The notes beneath the pieces were generated by a model. That model saw nothing but the letters and a program-made list of their open reading frames with translations, did no database searches and had not been told where the DNA came from. The position numbers and the translations under genes are program-made. A stretch of DNA of 64,000 bases from Oscheius dolichura (Eukaryota > Nematoda > Chromadorea > Rhabditida > Rhabditidae), in NCBI GenBank assembly GCA_932521035.1, contig OW051493.1, positions 6,448,001-6,512,000 on the forward strand, in the 5' to 3' direction. Below, one piece after another: positions 12,794-23,100 of this stretch (the stretch's first letter is position 1; the number at the start of each line of letters is the position of its first letter).

Positions 12794-14173
12794 TTAAGAG
12801 AAACAACCCACATTTGTTACCCCCTCCCGGGAGTCTCTGTAATCTATAAATGGTATCGTCGGAGAGTGGCTGATCTTCGCCTGAGGCACATCGATAAATT
12901 GTCGATTACGGGTATAAGGCGGTGCCCTGGGGTAGACGTCTTCGTCCTCCTCCTCCTGGGGGATCCTTTCTGGTGGCAGCGAGAGGCGAGGACTGGGAAT
13001 CTTTCTCGAGAACTGCCTGGTTTCCGGGATGGCAGCCGTGCGAATGGTGCCCCGACGGTACTCCTCCCATGTCAGGGGGAGACTGTCTCCTCCACTAGTG
13101 CTGGCTATGCCGGTGCCTTCACGAGGCGGGCATTGACAGTATCCTGTAAGTGGACTCTCTCCTCCCTTGGCCACCGACTAACCTCCATCCGGGCCAGGTG
13201 GACCTTTCCGTCCTGGCGGCCCTCGTGGCCCATATTCGCCATCCTCCCCAGGTTCTCCCTGAGAGCCGGGCAGTCCCTCCGGTCCTGTATTCCAATATTT
13301 AAAAGAATGGATAAAATACCTGGCATTGCAGGGGCACCATTCTCGCCGGGGTCTCCTCTGGCTCCAGGGAAACCAGGAGGACCATCTGGCCCCTTTGGTC
13401 CGGGCGTGCCTATGAGCTGTACTGCATCCTGACCGGGTTCCCCCGTCGTTCCTTTCTTGCCAGGTCGTCCCGGCTGTCCCCGATTGCCCGGCTCTCCCAT
13501 TGCCCCAGGTTCATTGGTGCCGGGAATCCCCGGAGCACCTGGAATGCCGGGTTTTCCCGACTCGCCCTTTTCTAAAAAGAGAAGACATCTGAGAGGAGGA
13601 GGGTGGCACGTACCTCCGGGGTCACCATCTGGCCCTTTGGGCCCTCGGGGGCACGGAGGACACTGGATCTCCTCAACGAGGAATATTCCATCTAGGCCGG
13701 GCTTGCCGTGTTCTCCAGGAAGTCCGTCCTCCGCCGGCTCTCCGTCGGGTCCTGGAACGCCTCGAGCCCCGCGAGGACATTGGACGACGGTACAGTCTGA
13801 CGTTATCCCTCGCTGCGTATGTTGCCCTCTGCTTACCACATATTTTGGGTCCGTCTCCTCCACGGTATCGGTTGTGTTGCCCGAACCTCGAGTTGTGGTT
13901 CCGCCGTTGGAAGAAGGACTGTCTCTTGTCCCTCAGGGTGTGGTCAATATAGTCATGAGAATCCATCCTAATGGCCTGGAACGTGTCTCCTACCTATTTC
14001 TGGGCAGATACCTGGATCTCGTCGGCCTCCTCTCGGTACATCTGCCCGAATCGCTCGATATCCTCCGCCATTAGACAGAATAGAAATCCACAAGTGAGGA
14101 GGACGAGGATGGACACACAGGAAGCCAGACGGAAGGCCGCTTGGGCACGGCCATCCGACTCCTTGAGAACCAT
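12794..14173 (-). CDS. Nematode cuticle collagen with long C-terminal tail
   Basis: Structural cuticle protein secreted by the hypodermis. The exons on the - strand are 14012-14173, 13837-13975, 13614-13796, 13320-13571, 13183-13284 and 12794-13143, giving 395 residues. The ATG at 14171-14173 precedes the nematode collagen N-terminal block (AAFRLASCVSILVLLTCG, a signal-anchor) and a conserved REEADEIQ stretch. A furin/BLI-4-type site RDKR lies at about 69-72. Gly-X-Y tracts start after Cys-containing VQCPRG and are broken by a CPPCPRG cluster. The triple helix ends at GYCQCPPREG, which in most family members is close to the C-terminus. Here about 105 more residues follow, rich in Glu, Pro and Arg. 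All five introns are 36-44 nt. The subfamily (col, dpy, rol or sqt) is not assignable by eye. Confidence 0.93.
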
Positions 14174-14966
14174 CGGGGGCGACGGGTGAACGGCAGAAAG
14201 GTAACTGTGGCACTCTTGTGGCAGTTTCAAGAGGACCAAGAAACCAGTTACCAGCTACCGTCAAGAAGCTGGTCGCCGCAATTTTCGCACTTTTGGGAAG
14301 GTCAACCGGCCACAATTAGACGGGAGGAGCGGCTAACAGGGGGAGCCGCGGCCGCTATAGGACCACTGGAGAAGAGAAAGGAGAACATATACGTTAGACT
14401 AATAGGGAGCGTGACCGAAAAGTTTCGACTCCAATGACTGTTGTCATCTCCTCGACTCGGTGCAATATATACGACATACACAAGGCGCCTATCGTTTTGG
14501 CATTTTCATAGTTCCTTTCGTATCTTGCTCTCTTGCTATATGGCTCACTTGTCTAATCTCTTTTGTTTGTTTGCTTGTCCGATGGGGAAATGGCCGACGG
14601 GTAAAGGGATAAAAAATTTCTTAGTCCCGAGGGCCGCCGCGGGCTGTCGTCGGTGGAAGAGCGGAAAGGTCGCCATACCTCCTTTCTCGTGTTCAGGCGT
14701 TTATGGCCTTATTTCTAGCAGTTTCCGTGTAAATCGGCCCACCAGGAGGCCGTCTTCCGCCACAGTTACGGGTTGGCTGGGTCGCCGGCTTGGTTGATGC
14801 TTTCCTTTCTAATTATCCACCGTTGTTTTTCACCTCTTTCAAATTATCCACCCTGTTGTATACCCTTGTCTGTACGATCAAATCAAACAGAAAAAAAAGC
14901 GTGCTAATCTAGTCAACAATGATTTATAACGGTATCTGCGAGGACTGGCGGCTTGTTCGTCACACC
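14174..14966. other. Noncoding stretch upstream of the collagen gene
   Basis: The collagen promoter should lie here. The strip next to the ATG is purine-rich on the + strand, in keeping with - strand transcription. A TATA-like AATATATAC occurs near 14463-14471, which looks rather far from the ATG unless a 5' leader exon exists. No gene was supported. Confidence 0.35.
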
Positions 14967-15499
14967 TTACCGCTTCCAGAATTTCCGGCTGAACATCTGC
15001 TTGCGTACTTGATCAGCGTGGGGGAAAGGCTGGCCGACCTGAAACAGACGGTTGTTTAGGGGGGCCGTACAAAACATATTTCAAAGAGTACACGGTGGGG
15101 GACAGCTGTGAGATAACAGGACAGCCGGTGCACTTCTTACGAGTGACAAACTTCGCTGCAACAGAAATAAAGAACAATTCGGTGGGGCTCATCCTTTGGA
15201 GGATTGCACACAAATAGACGACGCCATCGGGGGAGGTAGTTATTTTAGGATCTGTTCTAATCTGGGGAAGGGGTACAGTACCTGCTGATTCATCTGTGAG
15301 GCGACAAATGACTGGAGCAGTTGTTCCTGGGGCGGAAGGCGGACTTGATTAGTATCGAACATCTGCAATTGTTTTGTGATTCTTTTGATCTTTCCACCAC
15401 GTGGATTCTCTTTTTTTGGGCGGGCTAATCCCAACACAACCTCTAATAGAAATCTGGCTTCTGATCTTCATCATTCGTCAGTTACTTACGCAGTGCCAT
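14967..15499 (-). CDS. Unidentified small spliced protein, exon model incomplete
   Basis: I do not recognise this protein. The start ATG (15497-15499) opens a 10-nt coding exon with a strong GTAAGT donor. It joins in frame to exon 15282-15442, giving a basic N-terminus that starts MALQVVLGLARPKKENPRGG and runs on through LQMFDTNQVRLPPQEQLLQ. The last exon (14967-15038) gives VGQPFPHADQVRKQMFSRK and a stop. The middle part (15039-15281) cannot be resolved with ordinary introns: the best reading frame, containing KFVTRKKCTGCPVISQLSPT, would need an intron of about 20 nt. A basic, short protein of this kind could be mitochondrial or ribosomal, but that is a guess. It lies at the edge of the AT-rich island. 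Confidence 0.35.
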
Positions 15500-15896
15500 T
15501 AGAAAACAAATAGAAAGAATTTCTAATCCCTTTTCTCATTCTGTGACCATAAAAATAGGCTCAAAATTCACAAAAAGACGTCACTGTCTCGGAATGATGT
15601 GTCGCTTCCCTTATGGACGAATGAGTCGGTTAACCGAAGCGATAACCTTTTCAGAAGAGCTGGAACAGCGAAAAAGACTGAAGTGAGTTGTTATGACGGT
15701 GGAAAATAAGACTATACAGATCAAAACAACAAAAGAAAATGAGCAAAATGAGGAAGAAGGAAGCAGGAGTCATTATACTCGAGCCTCGCTGTTTTATTTC
15801 AATCTTCTGGTTGTGTTTCTTATATTTTATTGCTACAGCTTTTACACTTCAGTAGTCATCATTTGTCATTCTAGAATAATTACAAAAATTACTTAC

Positions 15897-15983
15897 AAAG
15901 AGCCGTCGAGCAGTGATTCCAAGGATGAAGTTGAGCAAGAGGAGGCACAGGCCAAGCATGTTCATTGTACCTGAAGAGGTCAT
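15897..15983 (-). CDS. Candidate tiny membrane protein, first exon
   Basis: The ATG at 15981-15983 opens 29 codons that end at a good GTAAGT donor. The encoded segment holds a hydrophobic run (MLGLCLLLLNFILGI) followed by ARRLF, typical of a single-pass micropeptide or a signal sequence. The next exon is uncertain. Joining to the acceptor before 15674 adds only a few residues and a stop, giving about 37 residues in total. The family is not recognised, and the region may instead be a 5' exon of the neighbouring - strand gene. Confidence 0.25.
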
Positions 15984-17543
15984 GTTTACTATTCCTGGAC
16001 AGATAAAGTACAATAGAAAAGTTTTATGTTTGTCAATCTAAAGGACACGCCTATGGGGAAAACAAGACGTGTTTTTGGGGACACTTAGAGTGTGGATGGA
16101 TGATGGGGGCACCATTGAGAAAATAAGATCCTAGGTGGGAAGCCATTGAACGAGGACGAAAATGAAGTTGGCAATTATTGGCAATGAGTCACAGAGGGAC
16201 CACATCATTATAATTAAAACTGATAAAAAAGCGCTCCAAAAACTATATCTTCCCATGGGCTTATTACATATTCAATAGGAGCTCGTATGTTGAGTATTCC
16301 AAAAGTATTGCAAATAAATCAAAAATGGGTAGAATTATTACTGGTAACAATCAGGTGACTCACATCAGACCCTTGCGCCCCTCTCATAATGTGAGCTACG
16401 TGAGCGAAAGTAGCCATTTGTGGTAATTTCTAATTATAGCGTGGGTCTATGCAAGACAAAGAGTGAATGTGTTGAATTTCCATGGAATGAGATACAACAA
16501 GGCAAACAATGGCGCTCATTATGCTTTTTTCAGCAGGAATTTTTGTCTAGGTTAGTTATTTGGTAAAAAAAAAGAGACGGTACATCCTGCACCAGACTGA
16601 AAAGCGGTTATTCATAATAGAGTGTTGATGTTGATCCATTGGGGAGAGAATTAGACTTCAAGCTTTGCAGTACTAGCTGTCAGCCAACTGGTAAGACGGC
16701 TAATATGAGGAGATGTAATCTATTGGCACTTCTTCAGGCTTCAGTGAGCTTTGAAAAAGGAAAAGAACCGACTCTCGTCATGGAAATGAGAAGAAGATTC
16801 GATAACGTACACAGTGATGAGCAAAAAGATTGTATCTTGTAGCCTGGAAGTTTTGCTAGGTAGTGGCATTACTTGGGCTGAGTCAGACAACATCCAGTCA
16901 AACGATATATGAAGTGGTTGTGAAAAGGACATGTTATCTCGTCATGCCCTTTGCCCTGTTTTTTGCAGGCAATCTAATTACAAAGTTAACCACTCACTAC
17001 TGACGTAAAATCCAAGCTTATCTAGAAAGTATGTGGCTGTGAATAAACATATCCGGCGATGGCTGCATCGAAATTTGCTGAAGGCTTGAAAATCTGTAAA
17101 AAAAAAAACACCACTTTTTGAGGTTCGCACCAAGAAATTTTGTAGCAAATGTTTATAGGAGCAATAACTCCAGTATTTATTATTGCTGCAGTGGACAAAC
17201 CAGCGGAAAACTGAAACTATGTTCCTATTTACAGACAAAAGATGAAAACTAAAATAACCTAATAGAAGAAAGATAAACTAAGGGTGTAATACAAACATTT
17301 CAAAACATGGTACAGGGGTTCAGTTAAACAATTGACAAAAAAAGATGACAAGATTCTAAATTAAGCCGGGGGAAGTAGAGATCATACAGGCGCCGTTGCA
17401 TGAAATGGCTCAAAAGGTTAAATTATAGAAAGAGGTCTATGCAAGACAAAGAGTATCTGCGTCAAGAAAATGAGGTCATACGGCCGTTCATGTTAACAGT
17501 CGGCAAAAAGGTAGAAACAGAAATAAAAATTGGGACGGAAATA
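15984..17543. other. AT-rich noncoding stretch 3' of the caspase
   Basis: No exon with splice and family support was found on either strand. The region contains two copies of a 21-bp motif (listed separately). It is visibly AT-rich and belongs compositionally to the ced-3/rrp12 island. Confidence 0.5.
16444..17454 (+). repeat. Pair of dispersed 21-bp direct repeats
   Basis: The motif GGTCTATGCAAGACAAAGAG plus a final T occurs exactly at 16444-16464 and 17434-17454. Each copy is preceded, 4-5 nt upstream, by AATTATAG. The similarity therefore covers about 33 bp, and the sequence outside it does not align convincingly. Confidence 0.7.
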
Positions 17544-19338
17544 TCAGGGCTGTCCAATACCGGGAAAAAAGTAGAATTTCTTCCGAAGACGACTCGAATA
17601 TTCAGGGGACTGCTTGTACATTTGTCCATTAGTTGCTTTGCCTTAATAAGTATAATGTAAATTAAATAAAATAAGAATTACCATGCGCGATACGCTTAAT
17701 GACTAGGGTCATCATTTCTGTGATATCCCTATCATAGGCATGCCGGCTAAACACCTCGCAAATAGCTTGAATAAACCATGTGCCGTGTAAGTTATTCCTC
17801 CAAGAAACGTAGTCAGGCACCGTTGCATAGGCTATGAAAAAGTCTGTTTCGGTCGGTAGGCGAAATTCTTGTGGCTTTGACGGTTTGGTAATGCAAGCAA
17901 AAGGGCTAAAACGAAAAACATCGGGAAAGACATGGCCACCATCCGTCTCATCCTGTGCTCTGGTAAGAATTCCATGATCATACCGATCTGAAAACAATGA
18001 AATTTTTTTCGATGCTATCGTACCTCCTCTGCAGGCTTGAATGAAGAAAATTTTAGGCTTTTCTGTCAAATGACGAGCATTAACGCTATTGAATTGCGAC
18101 AGCACATAATTTATATTGAGCTGCTCGCCATCAACGCCTAAATATAACTTTTAAAGATTTCAAAACTCCTTGTACCTAGCAAAACTTGGTTCTCTCCATG
18201 AGTCAATACGACCACTATAACAGATGCACCATGGTTTTTGTACTGTGCAAACTCGCAAAATGCACTAAGCATCTCCTAAAAAAATGCATTTTAGAGAACA
18301 TATTAAATAGTTTACTTTAGCAGTTAGGTCGTTATGGACAAAAACTTGATAGCCTAATTGTCGATAAAGATTTGAAATATTCTTGCAATCTACTTCTGTA
18401 CCATTACGCTGTGGCATTGTGGAAAACTTGTGATTATTAATCAGCAAGCAAAGACCTTTCGGTGAAGTAAAATTTGCATAAATCTAAATAGCTCGATATA
18501 CCATAATGCAGGGCCGCTACATTGCTAGAGTTCTTGTGCCAAATTTCTAACTGATCTTTGGTAGAATGTCCATGCCCATCAGTACCCTCTACGGAAATAT
18601 TAAGCACACCAGCTAGCTCCATAGGATCCGCTTCAATCCAAGCAGTCGGACTAGGGTCTGAACACACATGGAATGATGTAATTGAAATGTGACAATGTGC
18701 GAGTGCAGCAAAAAGTGGAACAAACCTCGAACGAATCGCGTTCGGGGAAAAGTTCCACTGTACTTACGGTGTTGGCAATAATGGAAATAGTCTCCTAAGG
18801 TAAATAAGATAAAATTTATAAAATCACAAACCTCTATCGTCATGCTCAGAAATCGACCTTCGGCGTTCTGGCACAATGCTTCTAGGAGTATGAGGGCAAG
18901 TGTGACAAACCATATCATCTAAGTTTTCGTTATCCTCTCTAAATTTTTTTAAGATGAACAAGATAGAAGCATGCACTTACATAGGAACTAATGGTTTCAA
19001 AAGATTGGCTAAATTTTCCTGCTTACTGTAGTTAAATGCGTTATAAAGTGCCTTGAACGCTTCATCTCCTCGTGCCTTTACTGCTTTCAAAAGTTCTAGG
19101 CGAGCTTTTAGCCCTGTACAATTCTAAAAAATAACAAAGTTCAATTTTCAGCATATGAATTACATTAATACTTTCTGCAACACCATCTGGAATAACCGTA
19201 GAGGCTTGAAGATAAGAAAGAACGCTATCTATATCTAGGTACTAAAAATCGTTGATACTAAACGAAATAAATTAGGCTATAAACCTGGGCAAGCTGGACC
19301 TGATGAGTTTCTAAGAGCCGTCGCCGATCGGGCCGCAT
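17544..19338 (-). CDS. ced-3: CED-3-type caspase with CARD
   Basis: Initiator/executioner cysteine protease of apoptosis. The exons on the - strand are 19285-19338, 19164-19241, 18981-19123, 18832-18938, 18726-18794, 18502-18657, 18316-18455, 18176-18275, 18024-18137, 17682-17987 and 17544-17641, giving 454 residues (C. elegans CED-3 is about 503). The N-terminus (MRPDRRRLLETHQVQLAQ...) is a CARD of about 92 residues, the domain that binds CED-4/Apaf-1. The catalytic part contains LCLLINNHKF, the active-site His in LTHGE (about 275) and the active-site Cys in FFIQACRG (about 318). It also contains the substrate-pocket segment YVSWRN and a C-terminal KKFYFFPG. A linker DETDG (333-337) aligns with the CED-3 autoprocessing Asp. 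All key residues are present. Exon 5 (18726-18794) has the weakest family support. It is divergent from RRP12. Confidence 0.95.
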
Positions 19339-20101
19339 CTTGTGCTGCTGACCTCAGAAATCAATTTGACCCTTCAACAATCTGGAACATTAATTTTAAC
19401 AAAAACCAGCCAAGAAAATCGCCGAAACGGATAGCCAGTAAATGGGCCGGGCAGGTGACAAGGTCTTTGTCTAGCCCTGCGCAATTATACAACGATGAGG
19501 ACGGACGCCGCATACAAGGGTCTGTATATACTGCCAAATGACGCATAAACACTTTGAGGGCATATTCAAGAAAGACAGTAAACTTATAGCTCTCCGAATG
19601 TTTAGTGCTAACAATTGTGATGCGATCATTCTAATAGCAGGATGTTTTATCTCTTCTATAAAAGATAGAACAACGTTAGGTGCAACACAATACGTTGACA
19701 CGAAGCGAAGCAGCGTAACGAATTGCAACAAACAAAGACAGCAACAAATAAACCTTTTGAAAGCAGTAAAGGAAATGTGTGTCGAACGACAGTTTTCAAA
19801 ATTTGAAACCTTTCACTTAGCGGCTGATTGCGCGCATCGCATGCGATTGGAGCGGCTGTGAATGCGCCCCACGGACAATAACCGAAGACTCAAAATCCTA
19901 AAATTTGTTTGAGTTTCTGTAGATTTCGTGCCTTTTTTTCCACTTTATCAATTGTACAAAACGTACTATTTGGCATACAAAGTATTGATACTCAAACAAG
20001 GTATGCAAAGAAACCTTCCCAGTATATATTCATAGTATAAGCCAAGTTGTTACTTCCAAGTTTCGATATATTTTACTAAAAGAATTTTCAGGTAGTAAGA
20101 A
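19339..20101. promoter_or_regulatory. Bidirectional interval between ced-3 and RRP12
   Basis: A 763-bp divergent spacer that should carry both promoters. Near 19819-19864 is a local GC-rich cluster: two AGCGGCTG direct repeats flank the 12-bp perfect palindrome ATCGCATGCGAT (19836-19847), which overlaps a CCAAT box on the - strand. Open frames on both strands (19538-19861 + and 19471-19731 -) look partly protein-like, but no splice-supported gene was found. Confidence 0.45.
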
Positions 20102-23100
20102 ATGGGAGGCAACTACAGAACACGGGTCAAACACAAAGCAGGAGTACGAATTGCTAAAGGAATGACGTTTGTATTTTATGATTTCTGGGCAAAATGAATT
20201 ATAGGTGCGAGAGTAATCCGGAGCGGAACAAATTTCGATCTGCAGCATCAGCTTTGAGAAACGCTGCTGTGATTGGTAATCAGATGGTTGCCGTTGATGA
20301 TCGGCCAATGAATTCGGACATGGCAGCAAATAATATTTCTCTGGTAAGTACATCAGCAGAGCTATATTTTCGTTTTATTAAGGATGCTTTGTCTCTAGAC
20401 AAAAATTTGACTTCCAATAAAAGTATGGTGTCTGAAGGGGCACTTTCACGTCTATCACAATTCACTTCCTGCACTAATCCAGCATTTGATGCCGTTCACC
20501 GTGAATGGAGGTTAGTCAATATTTTATTCTATTTTTCTTGGTGTTGAATCGAGCAAGACCGCAAGTGTAACTTGTTCAGGTCTGGGTCCTCTATGCAAAC
20601 AGAGGTTGTCTCGGTTCTCGCCGCTGTTGCAGAGCTTATTAAAGAAAGAGACGGTAATTTATCCGCTTATCCCACTTGTAAGCTATTCGTTTAGGCAAAG
20701 AAACAGATAACGAATATTTCGCCGCATTACTTACCGCATTAGAAGCAACTCCATTAGAAGACTCTTCGCGAACCGCAGCTACAGCGTATCTTTTAAATCT
20801 AATCATTAAACGAATTTCAAAAGAAATACTTCAAGCCCAATTTAATAAGATAACTCAGGTTAGAATTTGTTAATGCTTAATAGAGTTTGTCGTCTAGGTG
20901 CTGTATACAAAATTACTTGAATACAATAATAATTCCGACGGTGCTGTTTTGAAAAATATAATATCGGCGCTTGGTATCGTTCTTCGTGCGCAACCAGTAT
21001 CTATCTGGCAATCAAGTGCAGCAAGGTATGCTCTTTTAAAATTCCATTGTTAATTTATGCTTTAGGAATATGGCAGTCGCAATTGCCTCTCTATGTACTC
21101 ATGAGAAACCATGGGTTCGAACGATGTCTCGTCGAGTAGTGCGGGCTATTTTAACTGATCCAATTACTGCTATGGAAAATGGCCTGCACGCCGCAGCTCC
21201 TGTTGTGGGGCAATACATTCATCAGAATTTGGAGAAGGCGCTCGGTATTACTCACGAAAAACTGAACATAGATCTTTAGGCCAGAAAAACGGATCAATGA
21301 CCTCTGTCAGACTTCTTTGTTTGCTAGAAGGGATAATGCATAAAATGCCATCTAATCTTTTCAAACAATTAGCTGAATCAATTTTGAAATCATTCACGTT
21401 AGCTGATCCCATGGTTAGAATACTCCCTTTTCATGCTCAATTTTGTATAGGTAAAATGTTCGGCCTTACAATGCCTGCACAGGGCCTTACAGCGTCAGCC
21501 ATGTGACGCTGCCCTCTCCATAGAAACTAATTCTTTGCTCATATCAGCATTGCGGAGTCTTTCACCGGCTAACGCAGATGTAGCAGTTTCTGCATACTGG
21601 ATGCAAGCCATTGCAGAAGCACATATTTGTCTGTCGGCAAAGGATTCAGCTAAAGGATTTGAGCAGCTAATGCCTACTTTAGAAATTGTTGTTAAAATGT
21701 TTGGCACAGCTAGTGAACAAGTCGCCCAAGTAACATACCAAGTAAGTGGATACTTTGCGCAGGGTTACAAAATGAAAAATTCAGGTGTTTTCAAGAATAA
21801 TAGAAGGCTGCATTCAGGATAACGAGGAATATGCCCACCGGTTGTTGTCTCTGTTAGACGCAGCGTTGACCCTTCAGTCAGCTCTTGTGTGGAAATTCAT
21901 ATTAAGGTTTCTACTTGTTTAATGTTTACATATTTTCATTCCAGAACTGAGATGAAACTCTTTGAAATAGCCGGTGAAGGTATCATTAGCCCTGAATTTA
22001 CAAAGGCAATAAAGTCGCTAGCAGAACTTCGCCAAAGTGATCAGTGTTTCTGTAAACAAGAGCTTGATTTTGTAAGTCATATGTGGTAATTCTAGTTTAC
22101 GTCGTTCAGACTCTTGGATCCGCTATTCGGCATGTAGGAGCCGGAGCTGTTTTAAATATTCTCCCTCTTGGAATAGATGCTGACTCGACCGTATTAGCCA
22201 CAGATTTCCCTCGTTCTTGGCTTATTCCAATATTACGCGTTAATCTTAATAATGCCCCACTATCGCTGTTTTCTTCATTATTTTTACCGTTGGCCATTAA
22301 AATTTACAGGTTAGTTAGTTCCTTCAACTGCTAATTTCAGGTGTTTAGGCGACTACCGTCATTGGAACCACTTCCTAAACGTTTATATAATACACTACAA
22401 TATCAACTTTGGGAATTGTTGCCATCTTTCTGTGAATCTCCATCAGATTTGGAAAAAAACTTTCCAGAGCTTGCACCGGTAAATAATAGTCTTCTATTCA
22501 GAAAATAATTGTAATTCTAGGTGCTAGGAGCTGCTCTTACAGAAAGAAAAGATCTTCGTCCTACTGTTTTGAACGCCATTCGTCGTATTTTGAAATTTGC
22601 TCTTCTACCTGATGCTTCATCTGAGCGTGCAGAGGTTTTTTTTTTTGCATATTTTTCTATTATTTTTTTTAAGGTTGTCGCTCGTTATGCTAAAAATTTT
22701 ATGCCGCTGTTGTTCAACATGTATACCGGTATGACAGTTGATGGCGAATACGATGATAAGGGAGTACGGCTTGCAATTTTGGAAACGGTCCGGTCTTATG
22801 TTCAACTTACTCCAGAAGATCTTATCGATCGGTTTGTTGATGCTGCAATAACTAAATCGTCAGAAACTGGATCAGAAACGGCTGCTGAATCTAAACAAGT
22901 TTAGCTCTATTTTAATTGTTAATTATATTTTCATTGTAGACTCGTATCTTGGATATTCTATGCGCTTTGTCACGTGCCGCAGGCCCCTCGTCGGTTGCAA
23001 ATATTATGAACACGATTAATCCATGGTTTATTTCATCCTCACACTCGTTGCAAAAAAAGGCGTATAGAATTTTAGAAGAGTTGCTGGCTAGAAGGTTTTT

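Noticed and set aside
15039-15281. PDCD2 or mitochondrial ribosomal protein identity
   Set aside because: Short cysteine-containing fragments (for example HRIVLYFCCSEVCH) look suggestive in one frame, but the frame cannot be joined to the flanking exons and no longer match could be recalled.
15693-15974. Plus-strand 93-residue frame with a hydrophobic stretch
   Set aside because: It overlaps the better supported - strand exon (15897-15983). Its N-terminal half is lysine/glutamate-rich AT sequence typical of translated noncoding DNA.
19471-19861. Small genes on both strands in the ced-3/rrp12 spacer
   Set aside because: Both frames are open and partly hydrophobic, but neither has an ATG-plus-splice model or a recognised motif, and they overlap each other.
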